Part shown: positions 63,303 to 64,000 of the stretch, in pieces
Layout of the letters: the number at the start of each line of letters is the position of its first letter
Position numbering within the stretch: position 1 is the first letter of the stretch
Assembly: GCA_963969395.1 (NCBI GenBank)
Contig: OZ017801.1
Coordinates: 2,172,501 to 2,236,500 of the forward strand
Length of the DNA stretch: 64,000 nt
Origin: Pseudoscleropodium purum
Lineage: Eukaryota; Streptophyta; Bryopsida; Hypnales; Brachytheciaceae
Direction of reading: 5' to 3'
Notes under the pieces: model-generated
The model's database searches: none
What the model was told of the DNA's origin: nothing
What the model saw: the letters and a program-made list of their open reading frames with translations, nothing else
Position numbers and translations under genes: made by a program

Positions 63303-63653
63303 CTCGGATAAAATACTTCTTGGAGGCTTACAAGTAGATGAAGTAACAAATCTTTGCGTCGTGTACTCTTGGGATGACTACAGGAAGTGAAGATCTAAAA
63401 AAATTCAAGTAGAATTCTTCGCCTCGCTCTCGAATAATGATATCTTTTAGTTCGGCCTTTGACCTGAATAAAAAACGTACTTCTAAAGTAATTGGAGTTG
63501 TGGAAATAGAAAGACAATTCAAGTCCATGTACTAACTCTCATGAAGACTGGCTAAAAGGAAAATATCAGCTTAGAAGTGGGTAATCCACAACCTCTAAGG
63601 CGTCACAACTCCTTGAAGAAGAGGGGTAATCCGCGCTCTATCTTGCAATAGTA

Positions 63654-63667
63654 GACTCTGATATCAA
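63654..63667 (-). other. Candidate primer binding site
   Basis: On the minus strand TGATATCAGAGT resembles the common plant initiator-tRNA-Met primer site (TGGTATCAGAGC), 10 of 12 by eye. It lies about 33 bases from the LTR edge, farther than usual, so the call is tentative. Confidence 0.4.
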
Positions 63668-63700
63668 AAAGAACTAGAGAAAGATGCACTCTCTTCAAAC

Positions 63701-64000
63701 TGTTACGGACAGCAACTCTTGGACGGAACCAAGATCAAATTTGAGGGGATACCTCAAACAGAGACAAGAACAAGCTAGAAGTGAGGGGATTCCTCATACA
63801 CGACTCAGAACGTGCTTCAAGATGAGAAAACTAGAAGATGTATTGATAACATGAAGTCAAAGAATGACTAGGTACAACTGGTATTGAAGAGAGTGAGGGG
63901 CAATGGCCCTCGACTCTCTATTTATACTAGACTAAGGAACCTTCCGGAATGAGGCCTTGGAAACCTCTGGAAATATCCGTAGGTCTTTCCGAAAGCTTGT
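63701..64000 (-). repeat. 5' LTR, inner 300 bp only
   Basis: Matches 57693-57992 without gaps. I count eight differences, all transitions. It includes the TATA box (63919-63926) and the first heat-shock element (63937-63949); the rest of U3 lies beyond the window. Confidence 0.92.

Larger units (their letters stand above)
57693..64000 (-). mobile_element. Ty3/gypsy chromovirus retrotransposon, minus strand, cut by the window end
   Basis: Order in the element's own direction: 5' LTR (63701 to beyond 64000), gag with CCHC knuckle, protease, reverse transcriptase, RNase H, integrase, chromodomain, polypurine tract, 3' LTR (58230-57693). Integrase after RNase H and a C-terminal chromodomain place it among chromoviruses. 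Several stop codons and at least one frameshift show this copy cannot encode its proteins. The internal part is about 5.47 kb. The flank before 57693 is AAGGC; the matching duplication lies outside the window. Confidence 0.93.

Overview
The window looks like nuclear DNA from a land plant, most likely a non-seed plant such as a moss or other bryophyte. Evidence for this is spliced plant genes (a RUS/DUF647 gene and a clock-type pseudo-response regulator with a CCT domain), GT-AG introns, very AT-rich intergenic DNA with GC-rich gene islands, and a chromodomain-carrying Ty3 retrotransposon. The PRR receiver keeps the phospho-accepting Asp that flowering-plant PRRs have replaced by Glu, which also points away from flowering plants. 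The species cannot be named from sequence alone.

Layout. 1-7.4 kb: AT-rich gene-poor DNA with a 762-bp foldback repeat. 7.9-12.0 kb, minus strand: an intact 8-exon RUS5-like gene whose first intron holds decayed tandem repeats. 12.4-23.3 kb: AT-rich repeats, including a CACTA-ended foldback transposon (16627-17755) and a short GC island. 23.4-29.9 kb and 48.1-54.6 kb: two arms of a large inverted duplication, each carrying a complete 925-aa PRR gene, tail to tail, about 18 kb apart. Between them are AT-rich DNA, a 270-bp hAT-like element (33387-33656), a second CACTA foldback copy in the opposite orientation (42254-43294) and a broken LINE-like element (about 44.6-48.1 kb). 56.5-57.7 kb: a decayed retroelement-like reading frame. 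57.7-64.0 kb, minus strand: a Ty3/gypsy chromovirus with 538-bp LTR, cut by the window end.

Most notable observations. (1) The LTR of the chromovirus carries dense, partly perfect heat-shock elements directly upstream of a TATA box, a layout expected of a heat-activated retrotransposon. (2) The PRR inverted repeat is almost identical over about 5.3 kb including all exons and introns, yet its promoters and outer flanks are clearly diverged. This suggests an old palindrome whose gene bodies were recently homogenised, with the inner edge of the identical tract falling at a truncated LINE. (3) The diverged promoters still share an evening-element-like site and a CCAAT-box block. (4) The two CACTA foldback elements contain a tRNA-like segment whose perfect 11-bp hairpin is flipped between copies.

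The two PRR genes would encode the same nuclear clock protein (receiver, EAR-like repression motif, CCT DNA-binding domain). The RUS5-like gene is unrelated to them in function. The remainder is transposon-derived or unrecognised.
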